Shown: piece by piece, positions 1 to 9,206 of the stretch
How positions within the stretch are numbered: position 1 is the first letter of the stretch
Layout: the number at the start of each line of letters is the position of its first letter
Assembly: GCA_003447595.1 (NCBI GenBank)
Contig: DLYT01000012.1
Span: 21,061 to 44,724 of the forward strand
DNA: 23,664 bases
Source: Porphyromonadaceae bacterium
Lineage (GTDB): Bacteria; Bacteroidota; Bacteroidia; Bacteroidales; CAMTPD01
Direction: 5' to 3'
Position numbers and translations under genes: made by a program
Notes under the pieces: model-generated
Told to the model about the DNA's origin: nothing
Seen by the model: the letters and a program-made list of their open reading frames with translations, nothing else
Databases searched by the model: none

Positions 1-3000
1 GTGATAAAGCCGGCTTTAGTTGGTCTTACCGGTCCTTGGATATCAGGAGGTATCGAGTTCAATTGGCCCCAACACCACCGTCCAAGCACATTTATGCCAA
101 TCGACTATTCGATCGAAACATGTGAGGATGGAAGTAAAATTGTTTGGGTAAATGAGCGTGAACGTATGTTTCACCAGAAAGGAATGGCCGGTTTCAAACT
201 AAGCCCAGACAGAGCTGTGCTTGAAATTCAAGGACGTGTTTCTAATCCTACTCCACTACCACAGACATTCCTTTGGTGGGCCAATCCTGCGGTAAAAGTA
301 AATGATCACTACCAATCGGTATTCCCTGGTGATGTAAATGCAGTATACGACCACGGTCGCAGAGATGTATCAACCTACCCTATCGCAACAGGAACATACT
401 ACAAAATGGACTATTCGGCCGGTGTTGATATCTCTCGCTACAAAAACATACCTGTGCCAACTTCTTTTATGGCGGTTGAATCGGAATATAACTTCATTGG
501 CGGCTATGAGAATGACACCAAAGGTGGAGTGCTGCACGTTGCAAATCACCATATATCTCCGGGTAAAAAGCAATGGACTTGGGGCAACAGCGACTTCGGA
601 CAAGCTTGGGATCGTAACTTGACCGACGAAGATGGCCCATACATTGAATTGATGACCGGCGTATATACGGATAATCAACCCGACTTTTCTTGGCTTCAAC
701 CGTATGAAGAAAAAAGCTTTACGCAATACTTCATGCCTTATCGTGAAATCGGTGTCGTTAAAAATGCAACTGCCGATTTAATTATGAATATCGAAGCAGA
801 GGACGGTATCGGTACATTTAAATTATTTGCCACTCGCCCAATGGAAGGTTTGAAAATTCATATTTTCAATGACGGACTATTAGAAGTAAAAACAGTTATT
901 GATATTTCTCCTGATGCTATCTATACACAAACTCTACCATTAGATTCTGTTGAAGATTGTATGGTTGCTATATGGGAAGATAATTCTGAAAATCCATTAT
1001 TGACTTGGGCTTCTGATGCACACATCGAACGAGAAGTTCCACAACCTGCAAAACCGGCTCTTCGTCCGCAAGAAATTCGCTCGGTTGAGCAGCTTTATCT
1101 GACCGGATTACACCTTGAACAATACCGCCATGCAACTTATGATCCTTTCGATTACTACAAAGAAGCACTTCGTATCGAACCGGAGAATGCTGCTTGTAAT
1201 AACGCAATGGGTAAACTTTTGATCCGCAAAGGACAATTTGAAAAAGCTGAACAATACTTACTTACCGCTATAAAAACACTCACACAATACAATCCGAATC
1301 CATACGACGGAGAGGCATATTATAACTTAGGAGTATGTTATTCTATGCAAGATAAGCAAGAGGAAGCTTATAAAGCTTACTACAAATGCGTTTGGAACGG
1401 AGCTTGGCAAGATGCAGGCTACTTCTCTTTGGCTCGTATTTCTGCTTACGAGCAAAAATGGGCACAAGCTCTTGAAGAAGTGAATCAGTCACTAAAACGC
1501 AATGCGCTCAACTTTTTAGCTCTACACCTAAAAGCCTATGTATTACGCAAATTGAATCGCTTCCAAGAGGCGTTACAAGTAATTGAGTCTGCCTTAAAAG
1601 ATGATCCGTTCAATTTTGGTTGTCGTATCGAGAAGTCTGCTTCGGAGTATATGATTGCGAATCCAGATAAAGACTGGAATCGCTTGTCTTTAAACAACCA
1701 AGAAGATCTGGCATTGCGTATGCGCAAAGACAGTCACAACTACGAAGAACTTATGCTCGACTATATTGCCTTCGGCGCATGGAAAGAAGCACTGGCCGTA
1801 GGTGAGTTTGCAGAAAAAGCATCGCCTCGTTTATCCCCAATGGTCTACTATTATAAAGCATACTGTAATGTTAAGCTCGAAAGAAAAGAAATCGATATAG
1901 ATATTGCAGAGGACTTAATGAACTATACATGTTATCCGAATGCAATTGAAGCTGTGCATATTCTCAAAACATTAATTGCTAAATACCGTGAACTTCCGCG
2001 TGCAAACTTTATGTTGGGTAACCTCTATTACGACAAACGTCAATATCGAGATGCGATTGATGCGTGGGAGCGAGCTTATGAAGACAACAACTATAATCCG
2101 ACCTTGCTTCGCAACATGGCGCTTGCATATTTCAACAAGTTTAATCGTCCGGAAAAAGCAGTGGAACTACTAGAAAGATCTGTAGAAAATGCTGAATATA
2201 ATCCACGCTTAGTTCTTGAACTAGATCAACTGTATAAGCGTCTAGGGCGTCCTCATCAAACTCGCCTTGACTTACTCAACAAGTACATGAATCTAGTTGA
2301 GCAAAGAGATGATCTTTACTTAGAATATGTAACGTTACTAAATCTCCTAAATAGGCCGAAAGATGCTTTAAAACTGCTTAAAACGCGCAAGTTTCATCCT
2401 TGGGAAGGAGGAGAAGGTAAAGTTTCTGAGCAATATCAGCTATCCAACTTGATGATTGCAAAACAGTTTATCGAAGACCGTAAACCAAAACAAGCAATTC
2501 CATATATTAAGGCTTGTTATACGTTACCCGGTAACCTAGGTGAAGGTAAACTGCAAGGTGCTCTTGAAAACGATTTTGATTTCTACATGGGGCTTGCACT
2601 TGAAATAGACGATAGATCCAACGAAGCAATCGTTTATTACGAACGTGCATCGAAAGGAAACCTTAAGCCTAGTGCTGCGATTTTCTACAACGATCAAAAA
2701 CCTGAGAAAATCTATTATCAAGCTTTAGCCTTAGGTAAACTAGGACTTTATGATGAATCAATGAATAAATTAAAAACATTGATCAGATATGGAGATCAAC
2801 ACATTCATGATAAATTCACACTTGATTACTTTGCCGTATCTTTACCCGATATGCTAATATGGGACGATGATATGGATAAGCGCAATCGAGTAAATTGTCT
2901 GTTTTTGATCGGACTTTTCCATCTAGGCATGAGAAATTGTCGCTTAGCAGAGGAGGCCTTCAAAGAAGCCAGCACATTGGATCCTAATCACCAAGGAATC

Positions 3001-3102
3001 ATCTTTCAACGTTCTAAACTCAAATGGCACACGGATCTCACCGATCTTTGTAGTAATAAAATGAGAGAGAAAAAACATCCATTGCAGTGCTCCATTTACT
3101 AA
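1..3102 (+). CDS. DUF5107 domain protein with TPR repeats (5' truncated)
   Basis: The reading frame is open from the first base, so the gene starts upstream. Family members, as I recall them, carry roughly 100 more residues before the motif seen here at residues 11-28 (GPWISGGIEFNWPQHHRP). Residues 1 to about 345 form a beta-rich domain matching DUF5107, a Bacteroidetes family I know as uncharacterised; the aromatic and histidine-rich motif would suit sugar binding, which is inference. From about residue 390 to 1015 there are many degenerate TPR units, for example EAYYNLGVCY, PRANFMLGNLYYDKRQY and EEAFKEASTLDPN. The repeats suggest a scaffold or protein-binding role. The next gene starts 26 bp downstream, so it probably heads an operon with the GH2, GH2 and GH29 genes and works on the same glycan. 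Signal peptide and location cannot be judged because the N-terminus is missing. Confidence 0.85.
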   Translation: MIKPALVGLTGPWISGGIEFNWPQHHRPSTFMPIDYSIETCEDGSKIVWVNERERMFHQKGMAGFKLSPDRAVLEIQGRVSNPTPLPQTFLWWANPAVKVNDHYQSVFPGDVNAVYDHGRRDVSTYPIATGTYYKMDYSAGVDISRYKNIPVPTSFMAVESEYNFIGGYENDTKGGVLHVANHHISPGKKQWTWGNSDFGQAWDRNLTDEDGPYIELMTGVYTDNQPDFSWLQPYEEKSFTQYFMPYREIGVVKNATADLIMNIEAEDGIGTFKLFATRPMEGLKIHIFNDGLLEVKTVIDISPDAIYTQTLPLDSVEDCMVAIWEDNSENPLLTWASDAHIEREVPQPAKPALRPQEIRSVEQLYLTGLHLEQYRHATYDPFDYYKEALRIEPENAACNNAMGKLLIRKGQFEKAEQYLLTAIKTLTQYNPNPYDGEAYYNLGVCYSMQDKQEEAYKAYYKCVWNGAWQDAGYFSLARISAYEQKWAQALEEVNQSLKRNALNFLALHLKAYVLRKLNRFQEALQVIESALKDDPFNFGCRIEKSASEYMIANPDKDWNRLSLNNQEDLALRMRKDSHNYEELMLDYIAFGAWKEALAVGEFAEKASPRLSPMVYYYKAYCNVKLERKEIDIDIAEDLMNYTCYPNAIEAVHILKTLIAKYRELPRANFMLGNLYYDKRQYRDAIDAWERAYEDNNYNPTLLRNMALAYFNKFNRPEKAVELLERSVENAEYNPRLVLELDQLYKRLGRPHQTRLDLLNKYMNLVEQRDDLYLEYVTLLNLLNRPKDALKLLKTRKFHPWEGGEGKVSEQYQLSNLMIAKQFIEDRKPKQAIPYIKACYTLPGNLGEGKLQGALENDFDFYMGLALEIDDRSNEAIVYYERASKGNLKPSAAIFYNDQKPEKIYYQALALGKLGLYDESMNKLKTLIRYGDQHIHDKFTLDYFAVSLPDMLIWDDDMDKRNRVNCLFLIGLFHLGMRNCRLAEEAFKEASTLDPNHQGIIFQRSKLKWHTDLTDLCSNKMREKKHPLQCSIY

Positions 3103-3128
3103 TTATATTTTAAAAACAAGCTATCACA

Positions 3129-5954
3129 ATGAAGATAAATCAATTGTATCGCACAGGAGCTCTCCTCCTGTGCGCAATGCAGTTTGCATGCAATACTGCA
3201 CCAACAGTCCCCGTTTCACTTGAAGGAAACTGGAGATTTGCAATAGACTCGCTCGACAAGGGTACTTCTGAAAAATGGTATGCATCAACTCTAAACGAAA
3301 CTATAAAACTACCAGGCTCACTGCAAGAGCAAGGATATGGAAAGGATGTATCCGTAGAAACGCAATGGACCGGACAAATCGTTGACAAGTCGTGGTATAA
3401 TGCAGACAAATACGAGGCTTTTCGTAAACTGGGCAATATAAAGGTCCCTTTCTGGTTAAATCCTGAAAAGCATTATGTGGGAGCAGCATGGTATCAACGA
3501 GATATCGATATTCCTGAAACAAGCGAAAAGAAGAATCTTTATCTTACGCTCGAACGTACTCACTGGGAAACAACGCTCTACATTGATGACAAAAAGATCG
3601 GTTCTCAAAACAGTTTGGGAACACCACATGTATATGAATTGAGCAATCTCACTCCCGGAAAGCATACTCTAACCTTGCGTGTAGACAATCGTATGGTTAT
3701 CCCCGTGGGTAGTAATGCCCACAGCGTATCGGATCATACGCAAAGCAATTGGAATGGCATTGTAGGCAATATCACCTTGTGCGAACGTCCGGCTACGTAT
3801 ATTGATGTAGCCCGTGTATATCCTGACGCTGCGAAAAAAAATGTACGCGTAGATCTTACGGTTCTTAATCCGGAGACTACTCCGCAAGAGGCCGACTTCA
3901 ACCTGTCTACCTCATTAAAAGGCGGAAAACAAAGCGTCTCTGATGCTTTTAAATACACATTACAACCAGGTGAAAATCAAATTAGCCGTACGATATCTCT
4001 AGGAGATAACGCTCAACTATGGAGTGAATTTACACCGAATATTTACACGCTTTCGGCAAAGATGAAAGCCGATGGCAATGAAACTGATCTTTATTCTACT
4101 GACTTTGGTCTACGAGATATAGGACAACAAGGACGACAATTTACAATAAATGGCAATCCTATATTTCTTCGTGGCACGCTCGAATGCTGTATCTTCCCTC
4201 TTACAGGATATCCGGCTACGGATCATGCATATTGGAACAAGATTTATTCAACCGTAAAGGCGCATGGTCTTAATCACGTACGCTTCCACTCTTGGTGTCC
4301 GCCTAAAGCTGCTTTTGAGGTGGCCGACTCTCTTGGTGTATATCTACAAGTAGAGTGTGGAGCTTGGACCGATGTGGGTACCGGAAACTCGTTTGATAAG
4401 TGGGTATATGAAGAGGGTGATCGTATCTTAAAAGAGTATGGGAATCACCCGTCTTTCTTTGCACTACTTCATGGAAATGAGCCGGGAGGCAATAGCGTAC
4501 CTTTCCTTACTGAACTTTGTAAATATTGGAAGGAAAAAGATGACAGACATGTATATTCGAGTTCGGGAGGTTGGCCTTATGTAGAAACGGCCGACTTCTT
4601 CAACTCTCCCACTCCGCGTATTCAAGGATGGGGCGAAGGCTTACGTAGTAAGATTAATGCACAGGCTCCTGAAACAGCATATGACTTCCGCGAAATTATA
4701 CAGAGTGTCGAAATGCCGACTGTAAGTCATGAGATTGGGCAATGGTGTGCATACCCTAACTTAGAAGAAATAAGTAAATACACTGGTGTGCTAAAAGCCG
4801 GAAATTTCGAGATCTTTAAAGAAACACTAGCCAAAAATAACATGAGTGATTTGGCTCATGAATTTCTGATGGCTTCGGGCAAACTACAAACTCTTTGCTA
4901 CAAAGCCGACATTGAAGCTGCATTACGTACGCCGGAGTTTGCCGGTTTTCAGCTACTCGACTTGCACGATTTTCCGGGACAAGGGACTGCTTTGGTTGGT
5001 GTATTAGATGCGTTTTGGGATTCAAAAGGATATGTATCGGCCGATGAATTTAGCCGTTTTTGCAACACTACCGTTCCATTGGCTCGGATGCAAAAACTCA
5101 CTTATACCAACAAAGATACTTTAAACGCTACGTTGGAGGTTGCTCATTTTGCCGAGCATCCGATCAAGGACGCGACGATCAATTGGGTCTTATCTAATGA
5201 AAGCAACGAAGTTGCAACAGGTAGCTTTACAAAAGATATCAACCTCGGTAATAATAATCCGATTGGCAACATCAGCCTTCCATTAAACATGTGTACTACG
5301 CCTCAACAGCTTAAACTTACAGCTGAGGTAAAAGAAACAGGGAGTGCTAATGATTGGAATATCTGGGTCTATCCTGCAGATCAAACCATTACAACACCTG
5401 CAAATACAATGCTTACTTCAACCTGGAGTTCCAGTGTAATCAGGGAGCTTGAAAATGGTAAAAACGTGATACTAACCCTTCCGCGTGGGGCTGTTAAAGC
5501 CAACAAAGGCGGCGATATTCAAGTAGGCTTTTCTTCAATTTTCTGGAATACGGCTTGGACCAACAAACAACCGCCTCATACGCTAGGTATCTTATGCGAT
5601 CCTAAGCATCCGGCTCTTGCTCAATTCCCAACTGATTTTCATAGTGATTATCAATGGTGGGATGTTATGACAAATTGTGACGCGATGGTTATGGACGAAT
5701 TCGACCCTCAGCTTCGCCCTATCGTACATATTGTAGACGACTGGTTTACCAACCGCAAACTAGGCCTACTCTTCGAAGGTAAAGTAGGAATAGGTAAACT
5801 TCTTGTTACTAGCGTAGATATCAGTCCTGAAAAAACAAAAGACAACATTGTTCTTAATCAATTCAAGAACTCGATATTTAACTATGCAGCTTCTACTAAT
5901 TTTGCACCGCAAAATAATATAAACCCGACTTTGATTACGAACTTATTAAAATAA
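3129..5954 (+). CDS. Glycoside hydrolase family 2 exo-glycosidase, predicted lipoprotein
   Basis: This 941-residue protein has the GH2 layout. A sugar-binding jelly roll spans about 28-220, an immunoglobulin-like sandwich about 225-330, and a TIM barrel about 335-640. Two further C-terminal domains follow to about 925. The expected catalytic pair is present: acid/base E451 in HGNEPGG and nucleophile E535 in SHEIGQWC. GH2 enzymes are retaining exo-acting hydrolases (beta-galactosidase, beta-glucuronidase, beta-mannosidase and others); the substrate cannot be fixed from sequence. The N-terminus has a signal peptide, with a loose lipobox ending at C21 (MQFAC), so export and membrane anchoring are likely but not certain. 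Compared with its downstream paralogue it has about 28 extra residues near 75-110 and a much shorter active-site loop after residue 411. It sits 12 bp before that paralogue, in the same operon. Confidence 0.9.
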   Translation: MKINQLYRTGALLLCAMQFACNTAPTVPVSLEGNWRFAIDSLDKGTSEKWYASTLNETIKLPGSLQEQGYGKDVSVETQWTGQIVDKSWYNADKYEAFRKLGNIKVPFWLNPEKHYVGAAWYQRDIDIPETSEKKNLYLTLERTHWETTLYIDDKKIGSQNSLGTPHVYELSNLTPGKHTLTLRVDNRMVIPVGSNAHSVSDHTQSNWNGIVGNITLCERPATYIDVARVYPDAAKKNVRVDLTVLNPETTPQEADFNLSTSLKGGKQSVSDAFKYTLQPGENQISRTISLGDNAQLWSEFTPNIYTLSAKMKADGNETDLYSTDFGLRDIGQQGRQFTINGNPIFLRGTLECCIFPLTGYPATDHAYWNKIYSTVKAHGLNHVRFHSWCPPKAAFEVADSLGVYLQVECGAWTDVGTGNSFDKWVYEEGDRILKEYGNHPSFFALLHGNEPGGNSVPFLTELCKYWKEKDDRHVYSSSGGWPYVETADFFNSPTPRIQGWGEGLRSKINAQAPETAYDFREIIQSVEMPTVSHEIGQWCAYPNLEEISKYTGVLKAGNFEIFKETLAKNNMSDLAHEFLMASGKLQTLCYKADIEAALRTPEFAGFQLLDLHDFPGQGTALVGVLDAFWDSKGYVSADEFSRFCNTTVPLARMQKLTYTNKDTLNATLEVAHFAEHPIKDATINWVLSNESNEVATGSFTKDINLGNNNPIGNISLPLNMCTTPQQLKLTAEVKETGSANDWNIWVYPADQTITTPANTMLTSTWSSSVIRELENGKNVILTLPRGAVKANKGGDIQVGFSSIFWNTAWTNKQPPHTLGILCDPKHPALAQFPTDFHSDYQWWDVMTNCDAMVMDEFDPQLRPIVHIVDDWFTNRKLGLLFEGKVGIGKLLVTSVDISPEKTKDNIVLNQFKNSIFNYAASTNFAPQNNINPTLITNLLK

Positions 5955-5966
5955 CAAACCCTCCGA

Positions 5967-8900
5967 ATGAAAAACATCATTCTTTCCTCTTTTACATTTG
6001 CCTCGTTAGCCGTATCAGCTCTATCGGCCCAAGAGTATGAATCGCTAGCAGGAAACTGGCGATTCAATCTCGATGAAAACAACAAAGGCATCAACGAAAA
6101 GTGGTACAACTCAAATCTGCCTCTATCGATAGCGTTGCCCGGCACAACAGACGAAGCTGGCTATGGCGAAAAAACAACCGGTTCCGACTTTGGCATTCTT
6201 ACTCGTGCATACAAATATTATGGTCCGGCTTGGTATCAGCAAGACATTGTTGTCCCTCAATCGTGGGAGGGCAAACGTATATTTCTTGAGCTAGAACGCG
6301 TTATGTGGGAGTCGAAACTCTACGTAGACGGACAAGAAATATCGACACTTGATGCCCTCAATTCGGCACATCTACACGATATGGGCTTCTTGAAACCAGG
6401 GAAGCATACCCTTACCATCCGCATCAACAACGACCTGATCCATAACATCGGAGACAAGGGCCACGCTTATACCGAGTATACCCAAAGTATTTGGAATGGA
6501 GCCGTAGGAAATATTCGCTTGGTAGCTGAAGAACCCGTTAGATGGAGTTGTCCACGTATCGAAACAAAAACGAGTATACCGACTCTTTCTGTTACAGACA
6601 CCATTATCAACGAGAGTAATAAAAAACGTCCGGTCGATGTAATCCTTACGTTGAAAGAACGTGGTAAAGAGGAAATCTTTTTCACGCAGTCTTACCCATT
6701 CAATTTGCAAAAAGGCAAAAACGAAATAAAATTAGAGGCACGAATGCCGCAAGGTATTAAACTATGGGATGATATGAATCCCAACCTTTATGAAACGACG
6801 ATAAGCGTGGTAGATCGTAAAGACAAATCTAAACGCTTCGACACACACAAAGAGGAGATTGGATTCAGAGAAATCACCGTTAATAAATCAAAGATGCTTG
6901 TCAACGGCAAACCGGTTTTCTTACGTGGTAATCTAGACTGTGTACACTTCCCTCTTACCGGATATCCGTCGTGTGATGTAGAAGAATGGGAACGCATCTT
7001 CCGTATCTATAAAGATTATGGTCTCAATCATGCACGTTTTCACTCTTGGTGTCCACCACGTGCTGCATTTGTAGCTGCCGACCGCATCGGTATTTACCTA
7101 CAGCCAGAGGCAATCTGGATCGACTGGTGGATGACCAATACTCCGGAAGATCGCCCGGAAATGCTTACCAAAGGAACACCCGACGGATTAGGAAAGAATC
7201 CTTCGGCCGATGCATATACACAGCTTGAATTGGCTCGTATGGTTAATGCTTACGGCAATCACGCATCATTTGCCATGATGTGTATTGGTAACGAACTCGG
7301 AAATTCAGACTTCGACATAATGGAAACTTGGATCAAGCCGTATCGTGAGTCGGATAGTAGACGCATCTATGCCGTATCTACAGCCCGAAAGGTTATGCCT
7401 GTTGATCAGTTTATGGCGACCCATTACCTTCCGGGAATTGGTGGTACGCGCGGTTTGAAAGGCGGAACCTCTACTGACTGGGACTTTGAAGAAACCTATT
7501 CGAAATCAGAAATTCCGGTGATTGCCCATGAGATAGGACAATGGCCTGTATATCCTCGCTGGAGTGAGATCAAGAAATATCGTGGAACACTTAAAGCTCG
7601 CAACTTTGAAGAGTTCCGTGAGCAAGCACGTAAAAATCATATCGAACATCAAAACGAAGACTTTGTACAAGCTTCGGGTGCTCTAAATCAGTTGATGTAC
7701 AAATACGAAATAGAATCGTTTCTACGCACGCCTTCTTGTGCGGGTATTCAACTTCTTAGTTTGCAAGACTATCAAGGTCAGGGCGAAGCTTTGATCGGAT
7801 GGCTCGATGTTTTTTACGATAGCAAAGGAATTACAACTCCCGAGCAATTCAAAGCCCATCACGATACTACGGTAACATTACTTCGTATGCCTAAATACGT
7901 ATGGGAAAATGATGAAACATTTAAAGCAAAAATACAGCTCGCTCATTATGGCAATACAGACATTACGGACGGAGTTATATGGAGTGTAAGCAAACCAAAT
8001 GGCGACCAAATAGCGAACGGAAAACTTCCTCAACAAACCTTTAAGCGCGGTAGCTCTATCGTTTTAGACAGCATCTCGGCATTGCTACATGGCATCCAAG
8101 AAGCGACACCTCTTACGGTTAAAGTAGGATTGGAAGACCGGGCAATAGAAAACCAATGGACGATCTGGGTATATCCTACTCAAACATCTACACAACCCGG
8201 CAAGGTACATATTGCGGATAAACTTGACGAACAAACAATGAAGCAACTTGAGAATGGTGCTTCTGTATTGCTCGACGCATCTCGCTTAGGTACAGCCGAT
8301 AAAATTGATGCATTAAGTTTCTATCCGCTTTATTGGTCATTAACCTTCTTCCCGGGTCAGGGTAAAAACACAATCGGATTGTTGGTTCAAGACAAACATC
8401 CGGCTTTTGCCGAATTCCCTACAGAATTTCATAGTGACTGGCAATGGCAGAAACTTTACAAAGACTCGCGTGCATTCTACCTCAACGACTATCCTGCATC
8501 ATACAAAGCAATTGCACAACCCATCGACGATTTTCACCGTAACAATAAGTTGGGTGCTATCTTCGAAGTTAAGGTGGGCAAAGGTAAATTATTGGTTTCA
8601 GGTTTTCCGCTTAGCGACGAATCAAATCCGGTAACTCGTCAGTTGAAACACTCTCTGCTTTGCTACATGAATTCACAAGCATTCGACCCGCAAACAGAAC
8701 GCACCAAAGATCAATTGTCTGACGTATTTACGTATCAAGAGCCTATTGTAAGTGAAGTTCCGAAAGAATTCGAAAATGCAGTTCTTTATGTAGAATGTGC
8801 TAAGAACAATACACAAAAGGAGAGTGATATTAAATGGAACAGTATGCTCGACAAAGTTACATCAGCGAAAAACACCAGCTACACTTTGACTTGTGATGGT

Positions 8901-9200
8901 GTATGGACCGACGACAAAGGAACTGCTTGGCATGGAAAAGATATCGATATGACTATTAAATGTCCACAAGGCATGATTGGTTCGCTTTACGTATATTTTG
9001 AAGATTGGAATAACAACGGTCGCACAGGTACTGTACGCTTCGAAGGTCGCGACTTTGATCTTCCAAAGCATAATGATGGTACATGGGTAAAACTACATGT
9101 AATGCGAGAAGATACCAACAACGGATCCATCAATCTAAAAGCAAAAGCTCTTACAGGTCCGAACTTAATGATCTCAAAAGTTGTACTTATTGAAGAATAA
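5967..9200 (+). CDS. Glycoside hydrolase family 2 exo-glycosidase, secreted, with extra C-terminal domain
   Basis: This 1077-residue protein is a paralogue of the preceding GH2 and aligns with it through the sugar-binding, Ig-like, TIM-barrel and following domains. The signal peptide probably ends at ALSA/QEY (residue 21), so it is predicted to be soluble in the periplasm or secreted. The catalytic residues are acid/base E443 (CIGNELGN) and nucleophile E522 (AHEIGQWP). It differs in two ways. An approximately 35-residue loop at about 382-416 is rich in Trp (AIWIDWWMTN) and lies where GH2 enzymes shape the substrate pocket. A domain at about 935-1077, absent from the paralogue, looks beta-rich and could be a carbohydrate-binding module; I could not assign it to a family. 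The spacing of 12 bp before and 6 bp after supports co-transcription. The sugar removed is unknown. Confidence 0.9.
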   Translation: MKNIILSSFTFASLAVSALSAQEYESLAGNWRFNLDENNKGINEKWYNSNLPLSIALPGTTDEAGYGEKTTGSDFGILTRAYKYYGPAWYQQDIVVPQSWEGKRIFLELERVMWESKLYVDGQEISTLDALNSAHLHDMGFLKPGKHTLTIRINNDLIHNIGDKGHAYTEYTQSIWNGAVGNIRLVAEEPVRWSCPRIETKTSIPTLSVTDTIINESNKKRPVDVILTLKERGKEEIFFTQSYPFNLQKGKNEIKLEARMPQGIKLWDDMNPNLYETTISVVDRKDKSKRFDTHKEEIGFREITVNKSKMLVNGKPVFLRGNLDCVHFPLTGYPSCDVEEWERIFRIYKDYGLNHARFHSWCPPRAAFVAADRIGIYLQPEAIWIDWWMTNTPEDRPEMLTKGTPDGLGKNPSADAYTQLELARMVNAYGNHASFAMMCIGNELGNSDFDIMETWIKPYRESDSRRIYAVSTARKVMPVDQFMATHYLPGIGGTRGLKGGTSTDWDFEETYSKSEIPVIAHEIGQWPVYPRWSEIKKYRGTLKARNFEEFREQARKNHIEHQNEDFVQASGALNQLMYKYEIESFLRTPSCAGIQLLSLQDYQGQGEALIGWLDVFYDSKGITTPEQFKAHHDTTVTLLRMPKYVWENDETFKAKIQLAHYGNTDITDGVIWSVSKPNGDQIANGKLPQQTFKRGSSIVLDSISALLHGIQEATPLTVKVGLEDRAIENQWTIWVYPTQTSTQPGKVHIADKLDEQTMKQLENGASVLLDASRLGTADKIDALSFYPLYWSLTFFPGQGKNTIGLLVQDKHPAFAEFPTEFHSDWQWQKLYKDSRAFYLNDYPASYKAIAQPIDDFHRNNKLGAIFEVKVGKGKLLVSGFPLSDESNPVTRQLKHSLLCYMNSQAFDPQTERTKDQLSDVFTYQEPIVSEVPKEFENAVLYVECAKNNTQKESDIKWNSMLDKVTSAKNTSYTLTCDGVWTDDKGTAWHGKDIDMTIKCPQGMIGSLYVYFEDWNNNGRTGTVRFEGRDFDLPKHNDGTWVKLHVMREDTNNGSINLKAKALTGPNLMISKVVLIEE

Positions 9201-9206
9201 TACATT

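Noticed and set aside
1..3. GTG at the first base as the true start of the DUF5107 gene
   Set aside because: It falls inside a conserved segment; relatives continue upstream, so it is an internal Val codon of a truncated gene.
3129..9200. Calling the GH2 pair beta-galactosidases (lacZ)
   Set aside because: The GH2 fold and catalytic Glu pair are clear, but specificity residues for galactose were not identified and the family has many activities.
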